A DNA stretch of 64,000 nucleotides, from contig NZ_PYAX01000005.1 in the NCBI RefSeq assembly GCF_003014735.1, positions 1 to 64,000 of the forward strand. The letters are read 5' to 3'. Made by a program: the position numbers and the translations under genes. Shown in pieces: positions 8,424 through 17,277 of this stretch. The first letter of the stretch is position 1; each line of letters starts with the position of its first letter. Origin of the DNA: Saccharothrix carnea (GTDB lineage Bacteria; Actinomycetota; Actinomycetes; Mycobacteriales; Pseudonocardiaceae). A model generated the notes under the pieces. It saw only the letters and a program-made list of their open reading frames with translations. It had not been told where the DNA came from and searched no databases.

Positions 8424-9416
8424 TCAGCGGGTGCCGCGCTCGGCGTACTCGGCGACCTTGTCCACGTTGGACTTGTCGACGAAGCCGGGTCCGGTGAGGA
8501 CCGGTTTGCCGCCGCCCACGGTGTTGGCGTTGTCGCGGTAGAGCTTGAGCATCACGATCGGCAGGTAGCCCTGCTCGTACTGCTGCTGGTCGACGGCGAA
8601 CAGCACGTCACCGGCTTTGATGGCGGCGGTGACGTCGGCGTTGAGGTCGAACGTGGCGACCGCGGCCTTCGAGGACGCGCCCTTGACCGCGCTCACGGAC
8701 GACACGGCGACCTGCGGGTTCAGCGCGAGGACGGCGTCGACCGACGGGTCGGTCTGCAGGGCGCCCTTGATCCGGGACTCGACGTCGGTGGGGTTGTTGA
8801 TGTCGACCTGGAGGTTGGTGACGGTGCCGCCGAACCCGGTGCGGGCGCCGTCGCAGCGCTGGTTGAGGCCGACGTTGCCGGCTTCGTGGATGACGCAGAG
8901 CAGCTTGGTCTTGCCGGCATCCTTGAGCTTCTGCCCGGCTTGTTCGCCGGCGACGTTCTCCTCTTGGCCGACGTGCGCCAGCGCGCCGAACGAGGCGCTC
9001 TTGTCCGAGCCGGAGTTGATGGTGATGACCGGGATGCCCGCCTTCACGGCGTTCTCGATCGAGGTTTTCAGGGCGTCCGGGTTGGCCATCGAGACGACGA
9101 TGCCGCCGACCTCCTGCGACACCGCGTTGTCGATCAGGGTGGACTGCCTGCCGGGGTCGCCGTCCGAGTGGTAGTCGACCGTGACGCCGAGCTGCTTGCC
9201 CGCGTCGGTGGCGCCGTTCTTGACCACGTTCCAGAACGCGTCACCGGCCGTGCCGTGGGTGACGACGGCGACGCGCAGGTCACCGGTCGGTGCTTGGGCG
9301 GAGCCGGTGTTCGTCGTGGTGCTGTCGGTGTCGGCGACGGGGCCGCTGCACGCGGCCAGCAGCGCGAGCCCGGTCAGGGCGAGACCCGCACGCAGGACTT
9401 TTCGAGTGGACGTCAT
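8424..9416 (-). CDS. Sugar/inositol ABC transporter substrate-binding lipoprotein
   Basis: The 330-residue protein has a lipoprotein signal peptide ([18 protein letters not shown], lipobox LAAC with Cys near residue 23). A Ser/Thr-rich linker follows, then a periplasmic-binding-protein-like domain of the RbsB class ([64 protein letters not shown]). It delivers substrate to the adjacent permease. The ligand is inferred as myo-inositol or a relative from the operon. Confidence 0.9.
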   Translation of the reverse strand: MTSTRKVLRAGLALTGLALLAACSGPVADTDSTTTNTGSAQAPTGDLRVAVVTHGTAGDAFWNVVKNGATDAGKQLGVTVDYHSDGDPGRQSTLIDNAVSQEVGGIVVSMANPDALKTSIENAVKAGIPVITINSGSDKSASFGALAHVGQEENVAGEQAGQKLKDAGKTKLLCVIHEAGNVGLNQRCDGARTGFGGTVTNLQVDINNPTDVESRIKGALQTDPSVDAVLALNPQVAVSSVSAVKGASSKAAVATFDLNADVTAAIKAGDVLFAVDQQQYEQGYLPIVMLKLYRDNANTVGGGKPVLTGPGFVDKSNVDKVAEYAERGTR

Positions 9417-9440
9417 CGTCTCTCCTCGCTGAGGGGGAAA

Positions 9441-10301
9441 TCAGGCGGTGATCCGGGTGAGGTGCGCGAGGCTGCCCGCGGTGTCGCGCACGGGGGTGTC
9501 GAGCGGGCTGTCGTCACCGAGCGCGGTGTCCTGCTCCAGGACGTACCAGCCGGCGTATCCGGCGTCGCGCAGGGACGCCACCAGGGCTGCCACATCCACG
9601 TCGCCTTCGCCCAGCGGCACGTACATCCGCTGCTGGACGGCGGCCGTGTAGCCGATGTCGCCGGCGCGGACGGTGGCGGCGATGTCGGCGCGCACGTCCT
9701 TGAGGTGCACGTGCCCGATCCGCTCGGGGTGGCGGCGGGCGAGGTCGACCGGGTCCGTGCCGCCGATGAGGAGGTGGCCGGTGTCCAGGCAGAGGTCGAG
9801 GTCGGAGTCGGCGAGGAACCGCTCGACCTCGGTGGCGCGTTCGACGTGCGTGCCGACGTGCGGGTGCAGGGCGGTGCGCAGGCCGTGGCGGGCGGCGTGG
9901 TCGCGGACGAGCGCGGCGGTGTCGACCAGGGTGCGCCACTCGTGGTCGGTGAGGGCGGGGCGTTCGTCGTAGCCGTCGAGGCCGGTCGCGGCGGCCAGCA
10001 CGAGGACTTCGGCACCTGCGGCGGCGAGCAGGGCCGCCACCCGGTCGACTTCGTCCACTGTGGACTGTTCGCCGGTGTGCAGTGGCACGGCCAGGAAACC
10101 GCCGACCAACGTGAGTCCGTGTTCGTCCAACAACGCCTTGAGCGCACGGGGTTCGGCGGGCAGGTAGTCCGGCGGACCGAGTTCGGTGGCCCGCAAGCCC
10201 AACGACGCCATCTGGCCGAGCACGGTGTCGGCGTCGAGGACCTTGCCCCACCCGGGAACCTCGCACACGCCCCACGAGATGGGCGCACCGGCGATCTTCA
10301 C
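9441..10301 (-). CDS. iolE: Inosose dehydratase-like TIM-barrel protein (IolE)
   Basis: The start is GTG at 10301, overlapping the iolG stop by 4 bases. The 286-residue protein begins KIAGAPISWGVCEVPGWG, the IolE hallmark, and continues as a xylose-isomerase-like barrel with metal-site segments LHPHVGTHVE, LCLDTGHLLIGG, HVHLKDV and YVLEQD. IolE removes water from scyllo-inosose to give the diketone used by IolD. The frame extends further upstream, but that part is the shadow of iolG. Confidence 0.9.
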   Translation of the reverse strand: MKIAGAPISWGVCEVPGWGKVLDADTVLGQMASLGLRATELGPPDYLPAEPRALKALLDEHGLTLVGGFLAVPLHTGEQSTVDEVDRVAALLAAAGAEVLVLAAATGLDGYDERPALTDHEWRTLVDTAALVRDHAARHGLRTALHPHVGTHVERATEVERFLADSDLDLCLDTGHLLIGGTDPVDLARRHPERIGHVHLKDVRADIAATVRAGDIGYTAAVQQRMYVPLGEGDVDVAALVASLRDAGYAGWYVLEQDTALGDDSPLDTPVRDTAGSLAHLTRITA

Positions 10302-11302
10302 GCCCGAACCTCCGTCTCGACGCGGACCGGGGCGCCCGTTCGCCGCGACCGCTCGCACGCCTCGGCGAGTCGGAGGCTGATCAGACTCTCCCGCGCGGGT
10401 GAGGGGTTCGCCACCGTGCCCGCCACGACCTGCGTGAACACCGCCACCTCGGCCAGGTAGGCACGGTGGAAGCGGGCCGCGAAGCCGGGGTAGGCGTCGG
10501 CGGCGGCCTTCGGGCCTTCCGGTTCCAACGACGTCAGCGGCGTGCGCGGGTCGAGGCCGACTACCAGCGAGTCCCGGCTGCCCAGCACCTCGATGCGGTG
10601 GTCGTAGCCGAGCGGGTCGTGCCTGCCGCCGGCCAGCACGGCGTGCGCGCCGCCCGCGAACTTCAGCATCACCACGGCGTTGTCGACGTCGTCGGCGTCC
10701 GCGAACGCCTGGTCCACCAGCACCGATCCCGACGCGTACACCTCCACCACCGGCTCGCCGACCAGCCACGGCACCGCGTCGAGGTCGTGGATCAGCAGGT
10801 CGCGGAAGATGCCGCCGGACTGGGGCAGGTAGCCGAAATCGGGCGGCTGGGCGTCGTTGCCCAGGGCCCGGACCAGGTAGATGTCGCCGACCTCGCCCGC
10901 GCGGACGCGGCGGTGCAGTTCGGACACCGCCGGGTCGAACCGGCGCTGGAACCCGACCAGCACCTCCACCCCGGACGCCTCCACGTCGTCCACCAACGCG
11001 CGCATCTCGTCCAGGTGGCTCGCGATCGGCTTCTCGCACAGCGTCGGCACGCCCGCCGCGAGGGCCGCGCGCAGCAGCGCGGGGTGCGTGGTCGTGGGCG
11101 TGGCGAGCAGGACGCCGTCACTGGCGGTGAGCAGCGCGTCGAGGTCGTCCACGCTCCGGGTGCCGGGCAGCAGGGCCGACGCGTGCGCCGCGCGGCCGGG
11201 CACGGGGTCGAACAGCAGCACCTCGTCGACCTCGTCGAGGGTGGCCAGGTTGGTGGCGTGCATGGTGCCGATCCGGCCCACTCCGGCAACTCCGATGCGC
11301 AT
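10298..11302 (-). CDS. iolG: Inositol 2-dehydrogenase, Gfo/Idh/MocA family (IolG)
   Basis: The 334-residue protein has an N-terminal NAD-binding Rossmann motif (GVAGVGRIGTMHATNL), the family signature CEKPIA with the catalytic Lys, VGFQRRFDP, and the active-site region GGIFRDLLIHDLDAVPWLVG containing the Asp/His pair. It oxidises myo-inositol to inosose, the first catabolic step. It is the first gene of the minus-strand operon; paired palindromes lie 38-66 bases upstream of its ATG. Confidence 0.9.
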   Translation of the reverse strand: MRIGVAGVGRIGTMHATNLATLDEVDEVLLFDPVPGRAAHASALLPGTRSVDDLDALLTASDGVLLATPTTTHPALLRAALAAGVPTLCEKPIASHLDEMRALVDDVEASGVEVLVGFQRRFDPAVSELHRRVRAGEVGDIYLVRALGNDAQPPDFGYLPQSGGIFRDLLIHDLDAVPWLVGEPVVEVYASGSVLVDQAFADADDVDNAVVMLKFAGGAHAVLAGGRHDPLGYDHRIEVLGSRDSLVVGLDPRTPLTSLEPEGPKAAADAYPGFAARFHRAYLAEVAVFTQVVAGTVANPSPARESLISLRLAEACERSRRTGAPVRVETEVRA

Positions 11303-11339
11303 CCCGCTCGTCTCCGTCCTGGTAGAGGCGGTCTGAAGT

Positions 11340-11368
11340 TAGAGCGCTCTATTGTTGGAGCGCTCTAA
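11340..11368. promoter_or_regulatory. Paired LacI-type operators between iolG and its regulator
   Basis: TAGAGCGCTCTA at 11340-11351 is a perfect 12-base palindrome. TTGGAGCGCTCTAA at 11355-11368 repeats the same GAGCGCTC core with one flanking mismatch. Their centres are 16 bases apart. A CG-centred palindrome of this kind is typical of LacI-family sites. The location in the divergent gap makes it the likely control point for the iol operon, for lacI, or for both. Confidence 0.75.
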
Positions 11369-11439
11369 GGCTGTAGCGTCCGTCACACGGGTGTCAAGGG
11401 CGCGTTGCCCGGCCGTGACCGCGCGGGAGGGGGACACCG

Positions 11440-12435
11440 GTGGCCAGACCGACCATGGAGGACGTCGCGGCCCGCGCCGGGGTGTCCCGCGCCCTGGTGT
11501 CGCTGGTCATGCGGGGGTCACCGAAAGTGAGCGACCAGCGGCGGGCGGCCGTGCTGAAGGCGGCCGAGGAGCTGGGGTACTCGCCGCACGCGATGGCGCG
11601 CTCGCTGGCCAGCCGCACGTCGCACGTGCTCGGCGTGATGGTGTCGGACCTGCACAACGCGTTCTTCGCGGAGGTCGTGGACGGGCTCGACGCGGTGGCG
11701 GCCGAGCACGGTTTCGAGCTGATCCTCAACACCGGCGGGCGCAGTCCGGCGCGGGAGCGGCGGGCGCTGCGCAGCCTGCTGTCGTTCCGGCCGGCGGGGC
11801 TGGCGCTGCTGTCGCCGGTGGTGCCGACTGCGGACATCGGCCGTGCGGCGGAGCAGACGCCGGTGGTGCTGGTGGCGCGGTCGTCCCGACTGGCCACTGT
11901 GGACACCGTGAACGACGACGGCGAGCGCGGCATCGCGTTGGCCGTGGACCACCTGGTGTCGTTGGGGCACAGGCGGATCGCGCACCTGGACGGCGGTGCG
12001 GGCTCGCAGGCCGCGCCGCGGCGCCGGGGTTACCTGGCCGCGATGGCGTCCCACGGGCTCACGCCCAGGGTGGTGGCCAGCGAGTACACCGACGCGGGCG
12101 GCGCGCGTGCCGTGCGGGGGTTGTCGGGCGACCTGCCCACCGCGATCGTCTCGTGCAACGACTTCAACGCGGTCGGCGCGATCTCGGCGCTGGAGGAGGC
12201 CGGGTTCCGCGTGCCGCGGGACGTGTCGGTGGTCGGGTACGACAACACCTCGCTGGCCGCCCTGCGGCACGTCTCGCTGACCACGGTCGACCAGCCGCGC
12301 AACGAGCTCGGCCGGCTCGCCGCCACCGCGCTGCTGCAACGGGTGCGCGGTGACCGGGTCGAGCCCGTGCGCCACCTGCTGCACCCGTCGCTGGTCGTCC
12401 GCTCGACCACGGCACCGCCGGTCAGGCCAGCTTGA
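11440..12435 (+). CDS. LacI-family transcriptional regulator of the inositol locus
   Basis: The GTG start at 11440 follows a GGAGGGGG ribosome site (11427-11434). The 331-residue protein has an N-terminal LacI HTH (PTMEDVAARAGVSRALVSLV) and hinge helix (ARSLASRTS). A periplasmic-binding-protein-like sensor domain follows (LGVMVSDLHNAFFAEVVDGL, DLPTAIVSCNDFNAVGAI, VSVVGYDNTSLAAL, LTTVDQPRNELG). It is divergent from iolG and presumably represses the operon until an inositol-derived ligand binds. Its 3' end overlaps the convergent SMR gene by 14 bases. Confidence 0.92.
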   Translation: MARPTMEDVAARAGVSRALVSLVMRGSPKVSDQRRAAVLKAAEELGYSPHAMARSLASRTSHVLGVMVSDLHNAFFAEVVDGLDAVAAEHGFELILNTGGRSPARERRALRSLLSFRPAGLALLSPVVPTADIGRAAEQTPVVLVARSSRLATVDTVNDDGERGIALAVDHLVSLGHRRIAHLDGGAGSQAAPRRRGYLAAMASHGLTPRVVASEYTDAGGARAVRGLSGDLPTAIVSCNDFNAVGAISALEEAGFRVPRDVSVVGYDNTSLAALRHVSLTTVDQPRNELGRLAATALLQRVRGDRVEPVRHLLHPSLVVRSTTAPPVRPA

Positions 12436-12730
12436 GCCCCACCACGCCGAGCACGATCAACGCCAGGCACGCGAGCCGCAGCGGTGACGCGCTCTCACCC
12501 GCGGTGATGCCCACCAGCACCACGCCGACCGCGCCGAGGCCGACCCACACCGCGTAGGCCGTGCCCACCGGCAGGTCGCGCATGGCGATCGCGAGCATCA
12601 CGAAGCTCGTCACCGCCGCCGCGATCCCGATCGCGGTCGGCCACGGACGGGTGAAACCGTCCGACCGGCCCAACGCCGTGGCCCACACGACCTCCAGCGC
12701 CGCCGCGCCGAGCAGCAGCAACCAGGCCAC
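12422..12730 (-). CDS. SMR-family small multidrug or guanidinium exporter
   Basis: The 102-residue protein has four transmembrane helices. It contains the membrane-embedded Glu of SMR proteins in helix 1 (LLLGAAALEVVWATALG) and the family pattern GTAYAVWVGLGAVGVVLVG. It works as a dual-topology dimer in proton-coupled export. The gene starts (GTG) 2 bases after the SDR stop and so is the second gene of the TetR-linked operon. The substrate cannot be told from sequence; both EmrE and Gdx/SugE subtypes are possible. Confidence 0.88.
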   Translation of the reverse strand: MAWLLLLGAAALEVVWATALGRSDGFTRPWPTAIGIAAAVTSFVMLAIAMRDLPVGTAYAVWVGLGAVGVVLVGITAGESASPLRLACLALIVLGVVGLKLA

Positions 12731-12732
12731 GG

Positions 12733-13467
12733 CTACGCCACCGCCCCGGCGTCCACGACGAACGCCGCACCGGTGGTGTTGCGCCCGCCGTCACCGACGA
12801 GGTGCGCGACCGTCGCGGCCACGTCCTCCGGGTCGCAGTACCGGCCGAGGGCGGTGAAGCCGCGTTCCTCGTCGGCGCCGGGGCCGTCCGCCGGGTTCAT
12901 CTCGGTGTCGGTCGAGCCGGGGTGCACCAGGTTGACCGTGATGCCGCGCGGGCCGAGGTCGCGGGCCAGGCCCTTGGTCAGCCCGACCAGCGCCGACTTG
13001 CTCATCGCGTAGAGCGCCCAGCCCGGGTACGGCACCCGTTCGACCAGGCTGCTGCCGATGCCGACGATCCGGCCACCCGCCGTCATGTGCGGCACGGCGG
13101 CCTGGACCAGCACGAACGCCGCCCGGGCGTGGATCGCGAGGGTGCGGTCGACGTCGTCCACCGTGACGTCCTCGAACGGCCCGTACGGTGCGATGCCCGC
13201 GTTGTTGACCAGGATGTCCAACCCGCCGAACGCGGACGCGACCCGTGCGGTGGCGGCACGCAGGGCGTCGACGTCGGTCGCCTCGGCCCGCAGCGCGAGC
13301 GCCCGCACGCCGAGCGCCGTCATCTCCTCCACCACGGCTTCGGCGCGGTCGGCCGAGCGCGCGTACGTGATCGCCACGTTCGCGCCCTCGCCCGCGAGCC
13401 GCTTGGCGATGGCCGCCCCGATCCCGCGGCTGCCGCCGGTGACGAGGGCTGATCTACCGGTGAGCAT
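12733..13467 (-). CDS. Short-chain dehydrogenase/reductase (classical SDR)
   Basis: The ATG at 13467 is chosen because GGGGGA lies just upstream and MLTGRSALVTGGSRGIGAAI is the normal SDR beginning; the frame extends to 13506 into the operator. The 244-residue protein shows the TGGSRGIG cofactor motif, LVNNAGIAPYG, and the catalytic Ser-Tyr-Lys set (GSSLVE, then YAMSKSALVG). The family acts on NAD(P)-linked alcohols or ketones; the substrate is unknown. It is divergent from a TetR gene across a long inverted repeat, and SMR follows directly. Confidence 0.9.
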   Translation of the reverse strand: MLTGRSALVTGGSRGIGAAIAKRLAGEGANVAITYARSADRAEAVVEEMTALGVRALALRAEATDVDALRAATARVASAFGGLDILVNNAGIAPYGPFEDVTVDDVDRTLAIHARAAFVLVQAAVPHMTAGGRIVGIGSSLVERVPYPGWALYAMSKSALVGLTKGLARDLGPRGITVNLVHPGSTDTEMNPADGPGADEERGFTALGRYCDPEDVAATVAHLVGDGGRNTTGAAFVVDAGAVA

Positions 13468-13480
13468 GTGGTCCCCCAAT

Positions 13481-13526
13481 AACCGGAACTGGTTCCGCTT
13501 GAGCATAAGCGGAATCAGTTCCGGTT
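13481..13526. promoter_or_regulatory. TetR-type operator: 20-base inverted repeat with 6-base spacer
   Basis: AACCGGAACTGGTTCCGCTT (13481-13500) and AAGCGGAATCAGTTCCGGTT (13507-13526) are reverse complements except at one position. Each arm is also a near palindrome (GGAAC-TG-GTTCC and GGAAT-CA-GTTCC), suggesting two dimer sites. It lies between the divergent SDR and TetR starts and so is the likely target of the TetR protein. Confidence 0.8.
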
Positions 13527-13549
13527 GTCGAGGTGCGGGTTAAGCTGCG

Positions 13550-14107
13550 GTGGTGACGCGGGAGCGGGCCGACGCCGCCAAGAACAGGGCGAAGATCCTG
13601 GCCGCCGCCGCCGACATCGTCGCCGAACGCGGTATCGAAGGCCTCGCCATGGCCGAGGTCGCCGCCGCGTCCGGTGTCGGCGTGGGCACCCTCTACCGCC
13701 GCTTCGGCGACCGCTCCGGCCTGGCCCACGCGTTGATCGACGCCTCGGAACGCGAGTTCCAGGCCGCGTTCCTCACCGGACCGCCCCCCGTCGGCCCCGG
13801 CGCACCACCCGCCGACCGCCTCCGGGCGTTCCTGCACGCCCTGGTCGACCGCACGCTCGCCCAGCTGGACCTGCTGCTGATGGCCGAGACCACCGGCCCG
13901 TTCGCCCGCTTCGGCGGCGCCTACGACGCCCACCACCGCCACCTGACCGTGCTGATCGCCCAGGCCAGACCCGACCTGGACGCCGCGTTCACCGCCGACG
14001 CCCTCCTGGCACCGCTGTCCGCGAACCTGATCACCCACCGCGGCGCCGAGGCGGCCAGGATCAAGGCCGGCCTCGACGCCCTGCTGGACGGCCTGCTCCC
14101 CCGCTAG
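13550..14107 (+). CDS. TetR-family transcriptional regulator
   Basis: The 185-residue protein has an N-terminal TetR HTH ([20 protein letters not shown], then [16 protein letters not shown]) and an all-helical ligand domain. It starts at GTG 13550, with a second GTG immediately following. It is divergent from the SDR-SMR operon and probably represses it through the inverted repeat at 13481-13526. The 3' end overlaps the convergent tctA stop by 4 bases. Confidence 0.92.
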   Translation: MVTRERADAAKNRAKILAAAADIVAERGIEGLAMAEVAAASGVGVGTLYRRFGDRSGLAHALIDASEREFQAAFLTGPPPVGPGAPPADRLRAFLHALVDRTLAQLDLLLMAETTGPFARFGGAYDAHHRHLTVLIAQARPDLDAAFTADALLAPLSANLITHRGAEAARIKAGLDALLDGLLPR

Positions 14108-15618
14108 GCGTCCACCTTCGGCCGTTCCGGTTGCGGGGAGGGCTTGCGGAACAGGCGGCGGATCAGCGGCCAGAGCAGCAGGACCACCACGATGCCGTAG
14201 ACGACCAGCGAGAACGGGGTGTTGACCAGGCCCGTCAGCGAGCCGTCCGACAGCTGCAGGGCACGGCGCATCTGCTGTTCCGCGGCCGGGCCGAGGATCA
14301 CGCCGATGATCGCCGGCAGCACGGGCAGGCCGTACCGCCGCATCACGAAGCCCAGCACGCCGATCACGAACATCACCAGCAGGTCGAACACGTCGGCGTT
14401 CACCGCGTAAGCACCCACGCTGGCGAAGAACAGGATTCCCGCGTACAGGTACGGCCGGGGGATGCGCAGCAGCTTCGCCCACACCGGCGCCAACGGCAGG
14501 TTCAGCACCAGCAGCAGGCACAAGCCGATGAACAGCGACGCGATCAGCCCCCAGACCAGCGCCGACTCCCGCTCGAACAGCAGCGGCCCCGGTTGGATGC
14601 CGTACTGCTGGAACGCCGCCAGCATCACCGCGGCCACCGCCGTGGTCGGCAGGCCCAGCGTCAGCATCGACACCAGCGTGCCCGCGGCCGACGCGCTGGC
14701 CGTCGCCTCCGGACCGGCCACGCCCTCGATCGCGCCCTTGCCGAACTCGTCGCGGTGCTGGGACAGCCGCTTCTCGGTCACGTACGACAGGAACGTCGGG
14801 ATCTCCGCGCCACCGGCCGGGATCGCGCCGAACGGGAACCCGATCACCGGGCCGCGCAGCCACGGCTTCCACGACCGCCGGAAGTCCTCGCGGCCCAGGA
14901 ACGCCCGACCGACCGGGATCGCCGAAGCGGGCTTGCGCCGCAGGTGCGCGGCCACCCACAGCGACTCGCCGACCGCGAACAGGGCCACCGCCACCACGAC
15001 CACGTCGATTCCGTCGGCCAGGTGCAGCGAGCCGAACGTCAACCTCTGCTGGCCGGTCATCTCGTCCAACCCGACCAGGCCGATGGTGAGGCCGATGAGC
15101 AGGGACGCGAACCCGCGCACCCGGGACGCGCCGAGCACGGACGTCACCGCGATGAACGCCAGCACCATGATCGCGAAGAAGTCCGGCGCGCCGATGTCCA
15201 CGGCGAACTCCGCCACCGTGGGCGCGAGCAGGACCAGCAGCACCGTGCCGATGACACCGCCGACGAAGTGCCCGATGGCGGCCGCGGCAAGCGCTTGCGA
15301 CCCCCGCCCCTTGCGCGCCATCGGGTTGCCGTCGATCGCCGCCACCACCGCCGCGCTCTCACCGGGCGTGTTGAGCAGGATCGACGTGGTCGAGCCGCCG
15401 AACATGCCGCCGTAGTAGATGCCAGCGAACATGATGAACGCCCCGGTCGGCTCCAGGCCGTAGGTGACGGGCAGCAGCAGCGCCACCGCCATCGCGGGTC
15501 CGATGCCCGGCAGCACGCCGATCGCCGTGCCCAGCAGCACGCCCAACGCAGCCAACGCCAGGTGCGTCGGCGTCAACGCGGTCGCGAATCCCTCGAGCAG
15601 GTTGGTGAACGAGTCCAC
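14104..15618 (-). CDS. tctA: Tripartite tricarboxylate transporter large permease (TctA)
   Basis: The 504-residue protein has about eleven to twelve hydrophobic segments and TctA family blocks: [40 protein letters not shown] and [20 protein letters not shown]. The start is GTG at 15618, one base after the tctB stop codon; the frame runs to 15645 without another supported start. It forms the main transport channel with TctB, using solute from TctC. Confidence 0.94.
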   Translation of the reverse strand: MDSFTNLLEGFATALTPTHLALAALGVLLGTAIGVLPGIGPAMAVALLLPVTYGLEPTGAFIMFAGIYYGGMFGGSTTSILLNTPGESAAVVAAIDGNPMARKGRGSQALAAAAIGHFVGGVIGTVLLVLLAPTVAEFAVDIGAPDFFAIMVLAFIAVTSVLGASRVRGFASLLIGLTIGLVGLDEMTGQQRLTFGSLHLADGIDVVVVAVALFAVGESLWVAAHLRRKPASAIPVGRAFLGREDFRRSWKPWLRGPVIGFPFGAIPAGGAEIPTFLSYVTEKRLSQHRDEFGKGAIEGVAGPEATASASAAGTLVSMLTLGLPTTAVAAVMLAAFQQYGIQPGPLLFERESALVWGLIASLFIGLCLLLVLNLPLAPVWAKLLRIPRPYLYAGILFFASVGAYAVNADVFDLLVMFVIGVLGFVMRRYGLPVLPAIIGVILGPAAEQQMRRALQLSDGSLTGLVNTPFSLVVYGIVVVLLLWPLIRRLFRKPSPQPERPKVDA

Positions 15619-15619
15619 G

Positions 15620-16186
15620 TCAGAACATCCCCACCAGCGGCCCACCGGGCAGCGGCACGCCCAGCAGGTTGTCGAACAGCACGAACGTCAGCACCGACAG
15701 CCCGGCGGCGAGCAGCGGGTCGCGCACGAAGTCCCGGCTGCCCAGCGCGTACGCCGCGCCCCAGAACAGGATCGCGCCGGAGATCGGGAAGCCGACCACC
15801 CCGATCAGCGCCGCGTTGGCCAGGAACGCACCGCACAGCAGCAGCACGGTCCGCCAGTCGGCCGGCGCGGACAGGTCGACGTCCTCGCCGCCTTCCGCCT
15901 CACCACGCCCACCGCGCAGCACGTCCCGCGCGAGCAGCGCGGCGACCACGAGCAACCCGACGCCGACCACCACCGGCACCGCCTTCGGCCCCACCGGGCC
16001 GCGCTGCGCGAAGTCGGTGTGGATCCGGATCGCGTCGACCAGGACCAGCACGCCCAACCCGACCAGCACCGCCGACACGCCCAGCTCGGAGCGCTCCCGC
16101 AGCCACGCCCGGCTCCAGGGCTTGTTCACCGCGTTCACCGCTTTCACGGTGTTCACCGCCTCGTGCACGCCCAACCCTCCACTCAT
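15620..16186 (-). CDS. tctB: Tripartite tricarboxylate transporter small subunit (TctB)
   Basis: The 188-residue protein has four predicted transmembrane helices ([53 protein letters not shown] and [15 protein letters not shown]). Sequence conservation in TctB is low, so the call leans on topology and on its position between tctA and tctC. The ATG at 16186 overlaps the tctC stop by 4 bases. Confidence 0.88.
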   Translation of the reverse strand: MSGGLGVHEAVNTVKAVNAVNKPWSRAWLRERSELGVSAVLVGLGVLVLVDAIRIHTDFAQRGPVGPKAVPVVVGVGLLVVAALLARDVLRGGRGEAEGGEDVDLSAPADWRTVLLLCGAFLANAALIGVVGFPISGAILFWGAAYALGSRDFVRDPLLAAGLSVLTFVLFDNLLGVPLPGGPLVGMF

Positions 16187-17163
16187 GCCAGCCCCAGGTC
16201 CTTGAGCACGGTCGCCACCCGGTCGTTCTCCGCGCGCAGGAACGCGCCGAACTCGTCGCCGGGCGCGAACGCGTCCGTCCAGCCGTTGCGCGCCAACGCC
16301 TCCCGCCACTGCGGCGTGCCGTGCAGGTCGGTGAACAGGTCCACCAGCCGGGCCCGGTCGGCGTCGGAGATCCCCGGCGGCGCGACCACGCCGCGCCAGT
16401 TGTTGAACTCGACGTCCACCCCGGACTCGCGCAGCGTCGGCGCGTCCACACCGGACAGCCGCGATCCGCTGGTCACCGCCAGCACCCGGATCTGCCCGGC
16501 CTCGATCTGGTCGCGGTACTCGCCGACGCCGGACACGCCGAACGCGACCTTGCCGCCCAGCACCGACGCCAGCAGCTCGCCGCCGCCGTCGAACGGGATG
16601 TAGTTGACCGCCCGCGGGTCGAGGCCGACCGCCTTGGCGATCAGCATCGGCGCCAGGTGGTCCGGCCCGCCGGGCGACGAACCGCCGCCGACCGTGACCG
16701 CGCCCGGGTCCGCCTTCCAGGCCCGGACCAGCTCGTCCAGCGTCCGGTACGGCGAGTCCTCGCCGACCACGACGATGTCCGGCTCCTCGATGAGCTTCGC
16801 GATCGGGGTGGTGTCCAGCAGCGACGACGGCGCCTTGTTCGTGTAGACGCTGCCGACCACGCCCAGGCCCATCGACATCACGAGCTTGCCGTTGCCGCGT
16901 TCGCTGACCGTCCGGCCGAGCCCGACCGTGCCGCCCGCGCCGGGCAGGTTGAACACCTCGGTGTTGCGGATCAGCTCCGCGTCCTCCATCGCCTTCGCGG
17001 CGGTGCGCGCCGTGACGTCGTAGCCGCCGCCCGGCGCGTTCGGCACCAGCACGCGCAGGCTGCGCAACGACGCCGTGGTGTCCGCGCCGGACGTCAGCAG
17101 CGGAGGCACGAGGACGACGACCGCCAACGCGCCGACGACCGCGAGCCAGTTCCTGATCCGCAC
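16183..17163 (-). CDS. tctC: Tripartite tricarboxylate transporter substrate-binding protein (TctC/Bug family)
   Basis: GTG at 17163 is preceded by GAGGCGGGGA and gives 326 residues. An N-terminal hydrophobic segment (WLAVVGALAVVVLVPPLL) serves as signal or anchor. The Bug-type domain follows with LVPNAPGGGYDVTARTAAKA, NLPGAGGTVGLG, GGGSSPGGPDHLA and NYIPFDGGGELLASVLGGKV. The family binds carboxylates such as citrate outside the membrane and passes them to TctAB. It is divergent from the sensor kinase gene. Confidence 0.92.
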   Translation of the reverse strand: MRIRNWLAVVGALAVVVLVPPLLTSGADTTASLRSLRVLVPNAPGGGYDVTARTAAKAMEDAELIRNTEVFNLPGAGGTVGLGRTVSERGNGKLVMSMGLGVVGSVYTNKAPSSLLDTTPIAKLIEEPDIVVVGEDSPYRTLDELVRAWKADPGAVTVGGGSSPGGPDHLAPMLIAKAVGLDPRAVNYIPFDGGGELLASVLGGKVAFGVSGVGEYRDQIEAGQIRVLAVTSGSRLSGVDAPTLRESGVDVEFNNWRGVVAPPGISDADRARLVDLFTDLHGTPQWREALARNGWTDAFAPGDEFGAFLRAENDRVATVLKDLGLA

Positions 17164-17242
17164 TGTGATCCCCGCCTCTCTTCCGCGTGGTTGGACATGT
17201 TGCACTCGTGTAAACAGGGAAGTCCCGCTTGCGCGCCTAAGG

Positions 17243-17258
17243 GTTCTTTTGTTCTTTG
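17243..17258. promoter_or_regulatory. Tandem AT-rich octamers in the tctC/sensor kinase divergent gap
   Basis: GTTCTTTT (17243-17250) is followed immediately by GTTCTTTG (17251-17258) in an unusually T-rich patch 20 bases before the kinase start. CitB/DcuR-type regulators often bind AT-rich sites in such gaps, so this is a candidate site; no experimental motif was matched. Confidence 0.3.
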
Positions 17259-17277
17259 TGGTCACCGGGAGGTGCTG

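Noticed and set aside
9441..11039. An apparent 532-residue fusion upstream of IolE
   Set aside because: The first half is iolG in another frame; GTG 10301 begins a normal IolE.
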